64,000 nt of DNA from contig NZ_LMVC01000001.1 in assembly GCF_001510655.1 (NCBI RefSeq), positions 4,664 through 68,663 on the forward strand. The letters run 5' to 3'. Both the position numbers and the translations under genes were made by a program. This DNA comes from Fictibacillus sp. FJAT-27399. GTDB lineage: Bacteria; Bacillota; Bacilli; Bacillales; Fictibacillaceae. The notes beneath the pieces were generated by a model. The model saw nothing but the letters and a program-made list of their open reading frames with translations. It had not been told where the DNA came from and ran no database searches. Within the stretch, counting starts at the first letter, position 1. The number at the start of each line of letters is the position of its first letter. Shown piece after piece: positions 15,527 through 24,124 of this stretch.

Positions 15527-16171
15527 ATGGAAGATCAAGGCTTAAATCGTCATGTTTTTTTGGCAAAGCTTATCACACAATATGCCTATCTCCATCGTAA
15601 AACGGTAGGGCCTGCTGCCGAGGAGTATATTCGGCAAATCGGTATACGTTCGGGGGGATGGATCGAGGGTTTTTATAATGAAAATTCCGCCCCTTGGTCA
15701 ATAGATCAGTATGCAAATGTCATTATTGATATAAAAAACAGAATCGGCGGCCATTTTGAGATTGTCACGGTAGAAAAAAACTGTGTGGTCGTCAAAGCCA
15801 ATTCATGTCCATTTGGAAGCGTAGTTCGTGATGCTCCTCATCTTTGTATGATGACATCGAGTGTATTTGGCGGAATTGCCGCCAGAAAATTCGGTTACGG
15901 TAAAGTAAGCCTCAGGAAAAGAATTGCTCTTGGTGAATCCAACTGTGAAGTAGCCATCTATTTTTCTCCTAATGAAACGGAAGATGGCTTGGTTTATGAA
16001 GACTTGCCGGTTACTCCAGTTAATGCGGATCTTTTTTTGTGGGAAGAAGAAACCATAAAGATGCTGAACGAAGAGCTTAGGCGAAGCGATGACATGCTGG
16101 TAAAATTATTAGATGAATTGGAAGTATTGAAACAGCAGGTAAAAGAAAGCGGCAGTAAACAAAAAGCTTAA
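15527..16171 (+). CDS. Methanogen-output-domain-like protein
   Basis: 214 residues from ATG 15527, chosen because GGGAG is 8-9 bases upstream; an ATG at 15512 lies inside that site. The body (about 1-165) resembles the output domain known as MetOD1, with the conserved cysteine segment NSCPFGSVVRDAPHLC. A C-terminal coiled coil (about 175-205) follows. Such domains usually sit behind PAS or other sensor domains; here the protein stands alone. The two cysteines could bind a metal or sense redox state. The function is not established. Confidence 0.6.
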   Translation: MEDQGLNRHVFLAKLITQYAYLHRKTVGPAAEEYIRQIGIRSGGWIEGFYNENSAPWSIDQYANVIIDIKNRIGGHFEIVTVEKNCVVVKANSCPFGSVVRDAPHLCMMTSSVFGGIAARKFGYGKVSLRKRIALGESNCEVAIYFSPNETEDGLVYEDLPVTPVNADLFLWEEETIKMLNEELRRSDDMLVKLLDELEVLKQQVKESGSKQKA

Positions 16172-16187
16172 AAACCCTGATGAAATT

Positions 16188-16221
16188 TAACGCATGGTGA
16201 AAAACCACGCGCTTTTTTTAT
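16188..16221 (+). terminator. Intrinsic terminator
   Basis: GCATGGTG / CCACGCGC stem over AAAAA, followed by T7. Confidence 0.65.
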
Positions 16222-16312
16222 TAGGCAAAAGATCAAGATCATGGTTCCTCTAGTTTGAAAGCTTGAATAATAGGTAAAAGATAAGAGTACATACAGAAGG
16301 AGTGGAGTAGCC

Positions 16313-17101
16313 TTGAAATTAAAAACAGCCAACCTCAGATCTGTAAAAATGTCTTATATCGATGAAGGTAAAGGAGATCCAATGGTGTTGCTTCATGGTT
16401 TTTGCGGCAGCCATCAGTATTGGGAGGAAGTCATTCCTGAGCTGGCAAGGGATTATAGAGTGATCGCTCCCGATTTGCGAGGTCATGGGAAATCATCGAT
16501 AAGTGAATCAGCGTGCGCAGTAGAAGATCTTTCCGAAGATATTAAAGATTTACTCCAGCATCTAGGACTAGAAAAGGTAACGATGTTTGGCCATTCTTTA
16601 GGAGGTTATATCACATTAGCTTTTGCAGACCATCAAAGTAACAGGCTGAACGGTTTTTCACTTATTCATTCAACTGCTTTTCCTGATGATGAAGCAGGCA
16701 GGAAGGGGAGAGACGAGAAGATTGCCCAGATTAAAGAAGATGGCATGGTTGGGGTCATCGATCAGCTCGTTCCGAAACTTTTCGCTGCTGGAACTCAACA
16801 GAAAAGCAGAATAAGCAAAGCGAAGGATATTGGCTATGATACACACGCCGAAGGAGCCATTTGTGCACTGGTTGCGATGAAGAACCGGCCCAACCGGAAT
16901 GATGTCATTCAATCAGCAAAAATGCCGGTTCTCCTTGTGGCAGGCGACAGTGATCAAGTTATTCCTTCTGAAAAAACCTTTTCAGTTTCCGGTGAGATGA
17001 TTACACAGATCCTTTTAAAGGAAACTGGCCATATGGGAATGTACGAATCTCCACATGAGCTTATTAAAGAAATAAAATCTTTTATGAAAAAAGTAAAATA
17101 A
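16313..17101 (+). CDS. Alpha/beta-fold hydrolase
   Basis: 262 residues with the alpha/beta-hydrolase pattern: HGFCGS oxyanion loop, PDLRGHG, nucleophile Ser in GHSLGG (about 94-99), an acidic residue in VAGDSDQVIP and a terminal His in ETGHMGMYESP. There is no signal peptide, so it is cytosolic. Close relatives are carboxylesterases, 3-oxoadipate enol-lactonase-like or haloperoxidase-like enzymes; the substrate is not predictable. The start is TTG 16313, with AAGGAGTGGAG upstream. A terminator is shared with the convergent csp gene. Confidence 0.88.
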   Translation: MKLKTANLRSVKMSYIDEGKGDPMVLLHGFCGSHQYWEEVIPELARDYRVIAPDLRGHGKSSISESACAVEDLSEDIKDLLQHLGLEKVTMFGHSLGGYITLAFADHQSNRLNGFSLIHSTAFPDDEAGRKGRDEKIAQIKEDGMVGVIDQLVPKLFAAGTQQKSRISKAKDIGYDTHAEGAICALVAMKNRPNRNDVIQSAKMPVLLVAGDSDQVIPSEKTFSVSGEMITQILLKETGHMGMYESPHELIKEIKSFMKKVK

Positions 17102-17105
17102 AAAA

Positions 17106-17133
17106 AAGACTCCTGAAATCAGGAGTCTTTTAT
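17106..17133. terminator. Bidirectional terminator
   Basis: GACTCCTG / CAGGAGTC with a four-base loop, A-rich before and T-rich after. It serves the hydrolase and csp genes. Confidence 0.88.
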
Positions 17134-17141
17134 AGTCACAC

Positions 17142-17339
17142 TTACTTTTGAACGTTAGCAGCTTGAGGTCCGCGAGCACCTTCAGTGATTTCAAAAGTTA
17201 CATCTTGACCTTCTTCAAGAGATTTGAAACCGTCGCCTTGAATAGCAGAGAAGTGTACGAATACATCGTCTTGGCCTTCAACTTCGATGAAGCCGAAACC
17301 TTTTTCTGCGTTAAACCATTTAACTTTACCTTGTAACAT
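17142..17339 (-). CDS. csp: Cold-shock protein, CspB/CspD type
   Basis: A 65-residue single OB-fold domain with both RNA-binding motifs, KGFGFIEV (RNP1) and VFVHFSAI (RNP2). It binds single-stranded RNA and DNA and keeps mRNA unfolded in the cold. The start at 17339 (MLQGKVKWF) is preferred: GGAGGA is at the right distance and this is the family's usual N-terminus. The ~180 bases upstream of the gene contain no ORF and probably form the long structured leader typical of csp mRNAs. Confidence 0.95.
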   Translation of the reverse strand: MLQGKVKWFNAEKGFGFIEVEGQDDVFVHFSAIQGDGFKSLEEGQDVTFEITEGARGPQAANVQK

Positions 17340-17560
17340 ATGATGTTCCTCCTGTGTGGATAATCCCACGATTTATTACTATTCCTGCTCAAATATCATT
17401 CAAGACGCAAACCGCTGCGAAGAAGTCATGTACCGAACAAAAATAACTGTTATAACTGTAACATGGTTTAAACTTTTTATCAAGCAAGTTAAGGATTTAT
17501 TCACTTTTTAATTTAAAATATAAGGAAATGGGGAATAGGAGTGCTAAGGAGGCTGAGATC

Positions 17561-17875
17561 ATGAAGGCACAAGGATATTTGATATTCGGTTTACTTTTTG
17601 CCCTGTTGATCGCCGTTTTTGCCGTAGTAAATGGCAACGATGTAGAATTTAATTATATTTTTGGAACGGTGAAATGGCCGCTTGTCCTTATTATATTAGG
17701 ATCGGCTGCCGTTGGCGGATTGACCGTCGGCTTTTTTGGCATTTTAAAGGTGGTTCAGTTGAGAAATAAGGTGAGACGTCTTGAACATGATCTGAAAAAG
17801 CATGAAACCATGCAAAGAGAAGTAGTTTTGGATAAAGAGAGAGGCGTAGAAGAACGAAGCCAGACTCCAGGTTAA
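17561..17875 (+). CDS. LapA/DUF1049-family membrane protein
   Basis: 104 residues from ATG 17561 (AAGGAGG 9 bases upstream). Two membrane helices (about 5-24 and 42-66) are followed by a charged coiled-coil tail, the layout of LapA/YrvD-type proteins. In Gram-negative bacteria LapA helps envelope assembly; in Bacillus the role is unknown. The last codons run into the terminator stem at 17852-17893. Confidence 0.8.
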   Translation: MKAQGYLIFGLLFALLIAVFAVVNGNDVEFNYIFGTVKWPLVLIILGSAAVGGLTVGFFGILKVVQLRNKVRRLEHDLKKHETMQREVVLDKERGVEERSQTPG

Positions 17876-17893
17876 TCCTGAGTCTGGCCGTTC
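17852..17893. terminator. Terminator overlapping end of LapA-like gene
   Basis: GCCAGACTC / GAGTCTGGC, extended by GAACG/CGTTC, encloses the stop codon. A partial T-run (TCTTTTT) follows. Confidence 0.75.
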
Positions 17894-17898
17894 TCTTT

Positions 17899-18876
17899 TT
17901 ATGGAAGTTTATTTCCTCTGGAAGAAACATAAAGCTCATACCATTCTTCGCGTGTCATCATTTCGGACTGTCGGACAGCATCTACAGCATCTTTAATGCG
18001 CTGAACGTTGGTCGTACCAATAACTGGCTGAATTTTCGCCGGGTGCCTCATGAGCCAGCCAAGGACAATTGCTTCAAGCGTGGTTCCTTTTTCAGCGGCC
18101 ATTTTTGCTACTAATTCTTTGGTCTTCGCTTCTGCTTCAGACAATTCCAAAGAGCTGTTCCCTGAAAAAATTCCTTGAGCTAGAGGAGACCAAGCTTGAA
18201 TCTGAATATCTTCCCGCATGCAATGTTCAATCAAACCGTCAGCAAAATGGACAGACGTTCCAGCCTGTTGGTTAACATGTACGCCTTGATCGACAAAATC
18301 AAGCTTATTTAAACTCATCTCCAATTGGTTAACGATCAAGCGCTCGTCTGAATAGGCTTCAAGAAGCTGAATTTGCGCTTTGTTCATATTGGAAACACCG
18401 AAATGGAGGACTTTCCCGGCTGATTTTAACTGCTGAAAGGCTTCTGCTACCTCTTCAGGCTCCGTGAGAGGATCAGGGCGGTGAAGAAGGAGAATGTCCA
18501 AATGGTCAATCGTAAGCCTTTGCAAAATTTCATCCACTGAACCCAAAATGTGTTCTTTAGAAAAATCATAACGGCCAGGACCGATATCATCAGCAAAGCG
18601 GATGCCGCATTTACTTTGAATGATCATTTTGTCGCGTAAGTCTGGATTTCCCTTTAACACATGCCCAAATGCTTTTTCAGCTTTACCCATCGTATAGATG
18701 TTGGCATGATCAAACATCGTGATCCCCGAAGAAAGTGCGGCATCAATTGCTTTTTCGGTTTTTAAGATTTCTTCTTCGGAGATGGGGCTGCGGTCCCAAT
18801 TGCCGCCAAAGCCCATACACCCTAATGCTAGACGGCTAGATGTGATTTCTCGTTTTGCTAAAGGCATCGTACGCAT
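17899..18876 (-). CDS. Aldo/keto reductase, YcsN/YdhF-like
   Basis: 325 residues forming an aldo/keto reductase barrel. Catalytic residues are visible: Asp and Tyr in FDHANIYTMG, Lys in IIQSKCG, His in LLLHRPDPL. The C-terminal NADPH site is PVIGTTNVQRI. It would reduce carbonyl compounds with NADPH in the cytosol. The start ATG 18876 has AAAGAGG 7-8 bases upstream. The physiological substrate is unknown and no pathway partner is adjacent. Confidence 0.88.
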   Translation of the reverse strand: MRTMPLAKREITSSRLALGCMGFGGNWDRSPISEEEILKTEKAIDAALSSGITMFDHANIYTMGKAEKAFGHVLKGNPDLRDKMIIQSKCGIRFADDIGPGRYDFSKEHILGSVDEILQRLTIDHLDILLLHRPDPLTEPEEVAEAFQQLKSAGKVLHFGVSNMNKAQIQLLEAYSDERLIVNQLEMSLNKLDFVDQGVHVNQQAGTSVHFADGLIEHCMREDIQIQAWSPLAQGIFSGNSSLELSEAEAKTKELVAKMAAEKGTTLEAIVLGWLMRHPAKIQPVIGTTNVQRIKDAVDAVRQSEMMTREEWYELYVSSRGNKLP

Positions 18877-18991
18877 CGAATAACCTCTTTCTTTTTTAGA
18901 ATAATAAACTAATCACCGTAATTGTAGGCAAGCCGGGGAAAAACTGCAACTTTTATGAACCTTCTGGAGAAGGGAGTTTTTTGTCTCTGCA

Positions 18992-19028
18992 GCATAAAAA
19001 AAAACTGCCGATTACGGCAGTTTTTTTA
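18992..19028 (-). terminator. Intrinsic terminator
   Basis: AAAAACTGCC / GGCAGTTTTTTT stem over GATTAC. In the minus direction it ends the DUF2512 gene. Confidence 0.85.
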
Positions 19029-19036
19029 GTCAGGCC

Positions 19037-19390
19037 TCAATTATAAGAATGCCTCATATGATCAGCCACGATTTGTCTGTGAATGAGCAGTTCGACCAAT
19101 GTAAAAGTGAGGGCGATTAAAAAAGTTCCCCAAAATGTTACATAAGCACCGGACATTAATGAACTAATCGCGTAAACCAAAATGTAAGAAACGATGAAGT
19201 CAGCTGCAAAAACAGACCAAAAGGACAGGCGGGGCAGAAATACATATTCCATTAAAACAGCAATCGGCGCAAGGATGATTGTAATGATGAAGAAGGGCAG
19301 CGGTCTGTTAAAGGTAACACTCTCAAACCAAAACGTGCACAGAAGAAGAATCAGCGGTATGCTGATGATCTTCAGCAATAAACTTTGCAT
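19037..19390 (-). CDS. YndM-like DUF2512 membrane protein
   Basis: 117 residues with four predicted membrane helices across the whole length and a short histidine-rich tail (HRQIVADHMRHSYN). Length and helix pattern match DUF2512 (YndM) proteins of spore formers, whose function is unknown. The start ATG 19390 has AAAGGAGG 6-7 bases upstream. Confidence 0.72.
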   Translation of the reverse strand: MQSLLLKIISIPLILLLCTFWFESVTFNRPLPFFIITIILAPIAVLMEYVFLPRLSFWSVFAADFIVSYILVYAISSLMSGAYVTFWGTFLIALTFTLVELLIHRQIVADHMRHSYN

Positions 19391-19484
19391 AAAGAAACCT
19401 CCTTTTCATTCCATTATTTTCTGCGATAGGTAAGAAATTATGCCATAATTTTAGAGAGAGAAATTGTTGGAATGGGGGAAAAGG

Positions 19485-20096
19485 ATGCAGCCAATCATAC
19501 ATGGATTTCTGCTGGCGTTAGGATTGATACTTCCTTTAGGAGTTCAAAATGTGTTTGTTTTTAATCAAGGTGCCAATCAAAAGCAGTTTAAAAAAGCTTT
19601 GCCTGTTATCATAACGGCTTCTATCTGTGATACAGTCCTCATCCTGCTGGCTGTTTTTGGTGTTTCATTGCTGATCTTAAGTTTTTCTTGGCTTAAAATG
19701 ATTCTATTTGTGGGAGGATTTTTTTTCTTGCTGTTCATGGGCTGGTCCGTTTGGAGAAGTAAGCCATCAAAAAGCAGTGAAGCAGCGGCCCTGCCCATTA
19801 AGAAACAAGTGACCTTTGCCGCGTCTGTATCTCTTTTAAATCCGCATGCTCTGTTGGATACAGCAGGCGTAATCGGGACAAGCTCAATCGTGTATAGCGG
19901 AGCAGAGAAATTGGGTTTTACAATGGCGTGTATATCCGTTTCCTGGCTGTGGTTTATCGGTTTGGCTTTTGCAGGAAAGTGGATTGGAGAACGGGATGGA
20001 AACGGGAAGCGGCTTTTGTTCATAAACCGCTTGTCCGCTATCTTAATTTGGGGAGTTGCGTTATATATTGCTAAGGAGATTATCAAACTGTTATAG
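19485..20096 (+). CDS. LysE/ArgO-family amino-acid exporter
   Basis: 203 residues with about six membrane helices. The first helix has LALGLILPLGVQNVFVFNQG, the classic LysE/ArgO N-terminal motif. The central SLLNPHALLDT is the second signature. It is probably a basic amino-acid exporter of the YisU/ArgO branch. ATG 19485 is chosen because the product then begins exactly where the family does; a TTG at 19464 would add seven residues. It is convergent with the small ORF that ends at 20091. Confidence 0.87.
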   Translation: MQPIIHGFLLALGLILPLGVQNVFVFNQGANQKQFKKALPVIITASICDTVLILLAVFGVSLLILSFSWLKMILFVGGFFFLLFMGWSVWRSKPSKSSEAAALPIKKQVTFAASVSLLNPHALLDTAGVIGTSSIVYSGAEKLGFTMACISVSWLWFIGLAFAGKWIGERDGNGKRLLFINRLSAILIWGVALYIAKEIIKLL

Positions 20097-20300
20097 ATTA
20101 TTGTTCTGTTGGCTAATTTCTCCTTCATCTAAATAAAGGTTGGCGCTTTCTAAATTTTTATGTTCGTCCACAGAATCTCCCGGAGCATAAGCGTCAGACC
20201 CCAGTGGATGTTTTGAATTCAATCCTGTAGCGATGCTAAACTCTTTTTCATCTGGTGCATTGGTTATTGCTTCATCTGTTTTTTGCTGTTTCTTTTTCAT
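20091..20300 (-). CDS. Small hydrophilic protein, 69 aa
   Basis: 69 residues starting at ATG 20300 with AAGGAGG upstream. It is hydrophilic and acidic in the C-terminal half (SANLYLDEGEI). It recalls the short YozQ/DUF4025 proteins of Bacillus, which end in a similar Tyr-acidic motif, but the match is loose. The 3' end overlaps the exporter's 3' end by 6 bp. Function unknown. Confidence 0.6.
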   Translation of the reverse strand: MKKKQQKTDEAITNAPDEKEFSIATGLNSKHPLGSDAYAPGDSVDEHKNLESANLYLDEGEISQQNNNL

Positions 20301-20437
20301 AAGGCCTCCTTAAAGTAAGACATTTATAGGGTACGCGGATAGATTATTCATTATTCGAAACAACTCAATGGAATAACATAAAAGTGAGACAAACAGGGTA
20401 TAACTTAATTATCCTATTGAAGGAGGAGGTATTTGCC

Positions 20438-20680
20438 ATGGAGTACTCTTTGTACAAAAAAGATGGAGCCTTTCCTTGTGATGTAACAATCGATGTAGAT
20501 AACAACATATATACCGTTCGAGACAGTGATACAACAGGACAGGTTTTTCAAAGTGCACCGGAAGTGGCCTCCTGGATCCAACAAAACTGGGCGCCCGATC
20601 AATTTGAAAAGCCTGATGATTATTATGATTTAATGAATACTTTGCAATCGTCGCTGCAAGAGGATGAAATGGAATATTAG
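20438..20680 (+). CDS. Conserved hypothetical protein, 80 aa
   Basis: 80 residues from ATG 20438, with AAGGAGGAGG 8 bases upstream. It is a small soluble protein that starts MEYSLYKKDG and ends with acidic QEDEMEY. It has one WIQQNW aromatic patch and no membrane segment. I do not recognise a characterised family. It is a single-gene unit closed by a strong terminator. Confidence 0.7.
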   Translation: MEYSLYKKDGAFPCDVTIDVDNNIYTVRDSDTTGQVFQSAPEVASWIQQNWAPDQFEKPDDYYDLMNTLQSSLQEDEMEY

Positions 20681-20689
20681 AAAAAGCTA

Positions 20690-20740
20690 AAAGCTGGTTT
20701 TTAGGCGTAAGAATTCGGCCTGAAAACCAGCTTTTTTATT
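20690..20740. terminator. Strong bidirectional terminator
   Basis: AAAAGCTGGTTTTTAGGC / GCCTGAAAACCAGCTTTTTT long stem with an 11-base loop. It separates the 80-aa gene from the convergent adeC. Confidence 0.88.
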
Positions 20741-20774
20741 TATCGGAATTTAGACAGAATGTGAAAAGAAGGTG

Positions 20775-22526
20775 CTAATGTGAATCTTTTCGTTCAATCG
20801 GAATGTGCTGAAATGTTATCACATCGAACAATCCCATATCAGTAAGCTTTAGTTCAGGTATAACGGGAAGAGCCAGAAAGGATAACGTCAAAAAAGGGTT
20901 ATAATCATGTGCAAATCCAATCTGCTTTAATGCTGTATTGATTTCGAACATCTTATGATAGACATCCATATGGCTCTTGTCTGACATGAGGCCGGCGATC
21001 GGAAGCGGGAGGGAAGCAAGTACTTCACCATTCTCGATGACAGCCAGGCCGCCCTTCATTTCAACCATAATCTCAATTGCTTTTAATAGGTCGCTGTCAT
21101 TTGTCCCAGCAGCAACAATGTTGTGAGAATCATGGGCAACAGTGGATACGATGGCTCCTGATGTTATTCCAAGGCCTTTAAGAATTCCGCATCCAATGTT
21201 TCCAGTCAAGTGGTGGCGTTCAACAACAACCAGTTTTAGCTGGTCTCTGTTCACATCAATTACGAAGCTGCCGTCAAAAGTACTGACTTTTTCTTTCAGA
21301 TGTTTCGTTACAATACTGTTTGGAATAATTTTAATGATGTTTGCAGTCCCATTGTTTTTCATAGGAATGGCCAGTGAGTTGCTGGAGACCGGGTGAAGTT
21401 GAACGCTGTTAGTAATGGCAGGTGAGGCGGCTGCGGCCATTTTTTTATAGGGAAGCATTCTGCCCTCTGCAGCCACTTTCTTTCCGCTTTTATAAACCTC
21501 TTGAATTTTAAAGCTTGTAAGATCAGATAAAAGGATAAGGTCCGCATCATATCCGGGAGCGACGGCCCCTTTTTGTTTTAGGCCAAAGCATTCGGCTGCA
21601 TTAAGACTGGCCATCTGAATGGCAAGTAAAGGGTCAAATCCTTTTTCAATTGTCAGTCTGATATTATGGTCAATGCTGCCGTTTTCGATTAGATCATCCA
21701 GATGCTTGTCATCCGTTACAAACAAACATCTGCGGGCGTTCCGCTCAGTCACTGCGTCAAGAAGAACGGTGAGATCCCTCGCAGCCGAGCCTTCCCTGAG
21801 CATGACATACATGCCTCTCATCAGCCTGTCTTTTGCTTCCTGGGGTGTCACACATTCATGGTCGGTTCGAATTCCAGCTGCCATATATACATTGATTCCA
21901 TCTGCAGGGACACCGGAAGCATGTCCGTCAATGTGCTTATGATGGAACGACGCATCTGACAATTTTTTTACCATGTCATTTTCACCTTGAAAAACAGCAG
22001 GATAGTTCATGACCTCACCTAAACCGATCACACGTGGATGAGCGTAGAAGGGTGCAAGATCGGACGCGTTCAGTTCTGCTCCAGCATGTTCAAATGGTGT
22101 AGCCGGCACACAGGAAGGAAGTGCAATATATACATCGAGGGGGAGATGCTCTGATGCATTCATCATATAGTCGATGCCTTCTTTTCCGCTCACATTGGCA
22201 ATTTCATGAGGGTCGGCAATGACTGTGGTTACGCCGTGAGGAACGACGACACTGGCAAATTCCTGCGGAGTAACCATGGATGATTCAATATGTACATGGC
22301 CGTCGATGAGTCCAGGGCATATGTATGCACCACTTGCATCCATTTCATTTTTTCCCTGATATTTCCCAATCCCAACAATCACTCCATCAGATATTGCGAC
22401 ATCTGCTTCAATCAAGGTAAGGCTGAACACATCAATAATTTTGCCGTTTTTGATGACCAGGTCGGCAGGGACTCGTTTAGAAGAGGCGGCCAGTCGTGCA
22501 GAAAGCGATTTTTGATTCAAATCCAT
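20775..22526 (-). CDS. adeC: Adenine deaminase
   Basis: 583 residues of the AdeC amidohydrolase family. Metal-site residues are complete: H77 and H79 in IDGHVHIESS, bridging E171 in GLGEV, H202 in DGHASG, H223 in DHE, and the TDD segment near 272. It converts adenine to hypoxanthine and ammonia in the cytosol. The start at 22526 has AAAGGGG 9 bases upstream; the longer reading (to 22604) does not. It lies 84 bp behind the purine permease gene in one operon. This copy is the reference against which the diverged paralogue at 38.2-40.1 kb can be judged. Confidence 0.94.
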   Translation of the reverse strand: MDLNQKSLSARLAASSKRVPADLVIKNGKIIDVFSLTLIEADVAISDGVIVGIGKYQGKNEMDASGAYICPGLIDGHVHIESSMVTPQEFASVVVPHGVTTVIADPHEIANVSGKEGIDYMMNASEHLPLDVYIALPSCVPATPFEHAGAELNASDLAPFYAHPRVIGLGEVMNYPAVFQGENDMVKKLSDASFHHKHIDGHASGVPADGINVYMAAGIRTDHECVTPQEAKDRLMRGMYVMLREGSAARDLTVLLDAVTERNARRCLFVTDDKHLDDLIENGSIDHNIRLTIEKGFDPLLAIQMASLNAAECFGLKQKGAVAPGYDADLILLSDLTSFKIQEVYKSGKKVAAEGRMLPYKKMAAAASPAITNSVQLHPVSSNSLAIPMKNNGTANIIKIIPNSIVTKHLKEKVSTFDGSFVIDVNRDQLKLVVVERHHLTGNIGCGILKGLGITSGAIVSTVAHDSHNIVAAGTNDSDLLKAIEIMVEMKGGLAVIENGEVLASLPLPIAGLMSDKSHMDVYHKMFEINTALKQIGFAHDYNPFLTLSFLALPVIPELKLTDMGLFDVITFQHIPIERKDSH

Positions 22527-22564
22527 TATTTGAGCCCCTTTCGATCTGCTTGTTTTTGAGAATA

Positions 22565-22591
22565 GGCCGGGAAATCTGTTTAATCCCGGCC
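22565..22591 (-). promoter_or_regulatory. Intercistronic hairpin between permease gene and adeC
   Basis: GGCCGGG (22565-22571) and CCCGGCC (22585-22591) form a GC-rich stem without a T-run. It is probably an mRNA-stabilising or processing hairpin rather than a terminator. Confidence 0.5.
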
Positions 22592-22610
22592 CGTTTCTAA
22601 GCATTCTTCT

Positions 22611-23960
22611 TTAATGGCTTCCCCAAATAAAGTTGATAATAAACGCAATACTGATCAAGTACATCATCCAATGCAATTCCTTATGCTTGCCGGTCGTTAG
22701 TTTTAAGATGGTGTATGAGATGAAGCCGAAAGCCAGCCCCTGGGCGATACTGAAGGTTAAAGGCATGAGAATTATGGTAAGAAATGCAGGTATTACATCG
22801 GTATAATCATTAAAGCTGATTGCTTTAATTTCACTGAGCATCAGGGCACCGACCAGAATTAAGATGGGTGCTGTGGCTACTGATGGGACAAAAGCAATCA
22901 AAGGGGCAAAAAGGAGCGTCAAAAAGAACAGAATTCCGGCAGTTAAAGCTGTTAGCCCGGTACGCCCGCCTTCTGAAATACCCGTGGCGTTTTCAACATA
23001 GGCATTCATGACTGTACCGCCCATGGCTGCACTGGCCATCGTACCAATGGCATCTGCCTGAAGGGCACGGTCCAGGTTTTCTATTTTTCCGTTTTCATCT
23101 GCCAGACCGGCTTTGCTGGAAAGGCCGATTAATGTTGCGAGGTTATCGAACAGTTCAACAATGGTAAAAGAAAATAAAATCGATAGGATGCCATAAGCGA
23201 ATGCACCTTTCAGATCCATCGCCAGGAAGGTATCAGAAAGGCTCGGAAGGGAAAAGGAGGCTACATCTTTTGCGGCATGCGGATAGTCAATAAAGCCTGT
23301 AATCATGGCGACAACGGTCGTAAGCAAAATACTGATCAGCAAAGCACCCTTCTTTTTCTTCGCCATTAAAAAAGATGCCGCAAGAAGTCCGAACAGTGCG
23401 AGCAGCGGGCCTGTTTCAGTAATCTTGCCTAAGCTCACAAAGGTGTCTTTATTGGAAACTACGATACCAGAGTTTTTCAGTCCGATAAAGGCAATGAACA
23501 ATCCGATTCCGACACTTATCGATGATTTTAATAGTGCAGGAACTCCGTCAACAATTTTCTGCCGGACACCGGTGATCGTTAACAGGAAAAACACCATTCC
23601 GGAAATGAACACGGCACCAAGGGCTGTCTGCCAGGTTAAACCGGCACCGAGCACGACCGTATACGTGAAAAATGCATTCAATCCCATGCCTGGTGCTACA
23701 GCTACCGGAAAGTTTGCCCAAAGAGCCATTAACAGCGTACAGAAAACACTGCCGTAAATGGTGGCTGCGAGAGCCGCTTCTTTCGGAATTCCGGCGTCGG
23801 CCAAAATGGAGGGATTGACAAAAATAATGTAGCTCATGGTAAGGAAGGTCGTAATTCCTGCGAGGATTTCAGTCTTTGTGTTCGTTTTTCTTTCAGTTAA
23901 CTTAAAAAATCTGTCCAGAGAAGAGCTTTTGCCTGATGCGCTTTTTCCTGCCGCTGACAT
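22611..23960 (-). CDS. pbuG: AzgA/PbuG-type purine permease
   Basis: 449 residues with about 12-13 membrane helices. The N-terminal ERKTNTKTEILAGITTFLTMSYI and PVAVAPGMGLNAFF are hallmarks of the AzgA branch, which includes B. subtilis PbuG (hypoxanthine/guanine) and PbuO (guanine). It is a proton symporter for purine bases in the cytoplasmic membrane. The start at 23960 has AAAGGGG 8 bases upstream; a start three codons earlier is less well placed. Cotranscribed with adeC, it would bring in hypoxanthine, guanine or adenine for the catabolic island. No purine riboswitch could be found in its leader. Confidence 0.9.
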   Translation of the reverse strand: MSAAGKSASGKSSSLDRFFKLTERKTNTKTEILAGITTFLTMSYIIFVNPSILADAGIPKEAALAATIYGSVFCTLLMALWANFPVAVAPGMGLNAFFTYTVVLGAGLTWQTALGAVFISGMVFFLLTITGVRQKIVDGVPALLKSSISVGIGLFIAFIGLKNSGIVVSNKDTFVSLGKITETGPLLALFGLLAASFLMAKKKKGALLISILLTTVVAMITGFIDYPHAAKDVASFSLPSLSDTFLAMDLKGAFAYGILSILFSFTIVELFDNLATLIGLSSKAGLADENGKIENLDRALQADAIGTMASAAMGGTVMNAYVENATGISEGGRTGLTALTAGILFFLTLLFAPLIAFVPSVATAPILILVGALMLSEIKAISFNDYTDVIPAFLTIILMPLTFSIAQGLAFGFISYTILKLTTGKHKELHWMMYLISIAFIINFIWGSH

Positions 23961-24003
23961 GGAAAACACCCCTTTTCTTCATTTAAGGATCCATAGACCA
24001 ATC

Positions 24004-24080
24004 AATTAACCGGAAAAAAGGGAACGTTCATTTCTAAGATGAAAGTAGAAACGCTGCACATGGGGTGAGACAGGTTAATT
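24004..24080 (-). promoter_or_regulatory. Leader of permease-adeC operon with long-range inverted repeat
   Basis: AATTAACC (24004-24011) and GGTTAATT (24073-24080) are perfect inverted repeats enclosing 61 bases. On the minus strand the enclosed part holds a smaller TTCAT/ATGAA stem with a 7-base loop and the sequence GTTTCTAC. It lacks the conserved junction of the purine aptamer, so I call it only a possible structured leader. Confidence 0.35.
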
Positions 24081-24095
24081 TGTACATCCTATGAA

Positions 24096-24123
24096 CAAAA
24101 AAACAGGAATATTCTCCTGTTCT
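24096..24123 (-). terminator. Terminator of the xdh/puc operon
   Basis: AACAGGAGAATATTCCTGTT followed by T-rich sequence on the minus strand, directly after the last xdh gene. Confidence 0.8.
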
Positions 24124-24124
24124 T

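Noticed and set aside
19577-20128. 183-codon minus-strand ORF
   Set aside because: It is the shadow of the LysE/ArgO-type exporter; the composition is not protein-like.
23961-24120. Purine riboswitch upstream of the AzgA-type permease
   Set aside because: GTTTCTAC is present on the minus strand but the UAUGG loop, the J1-2 segment and correct P1/P2 are missing; only an inverted repeat remains.
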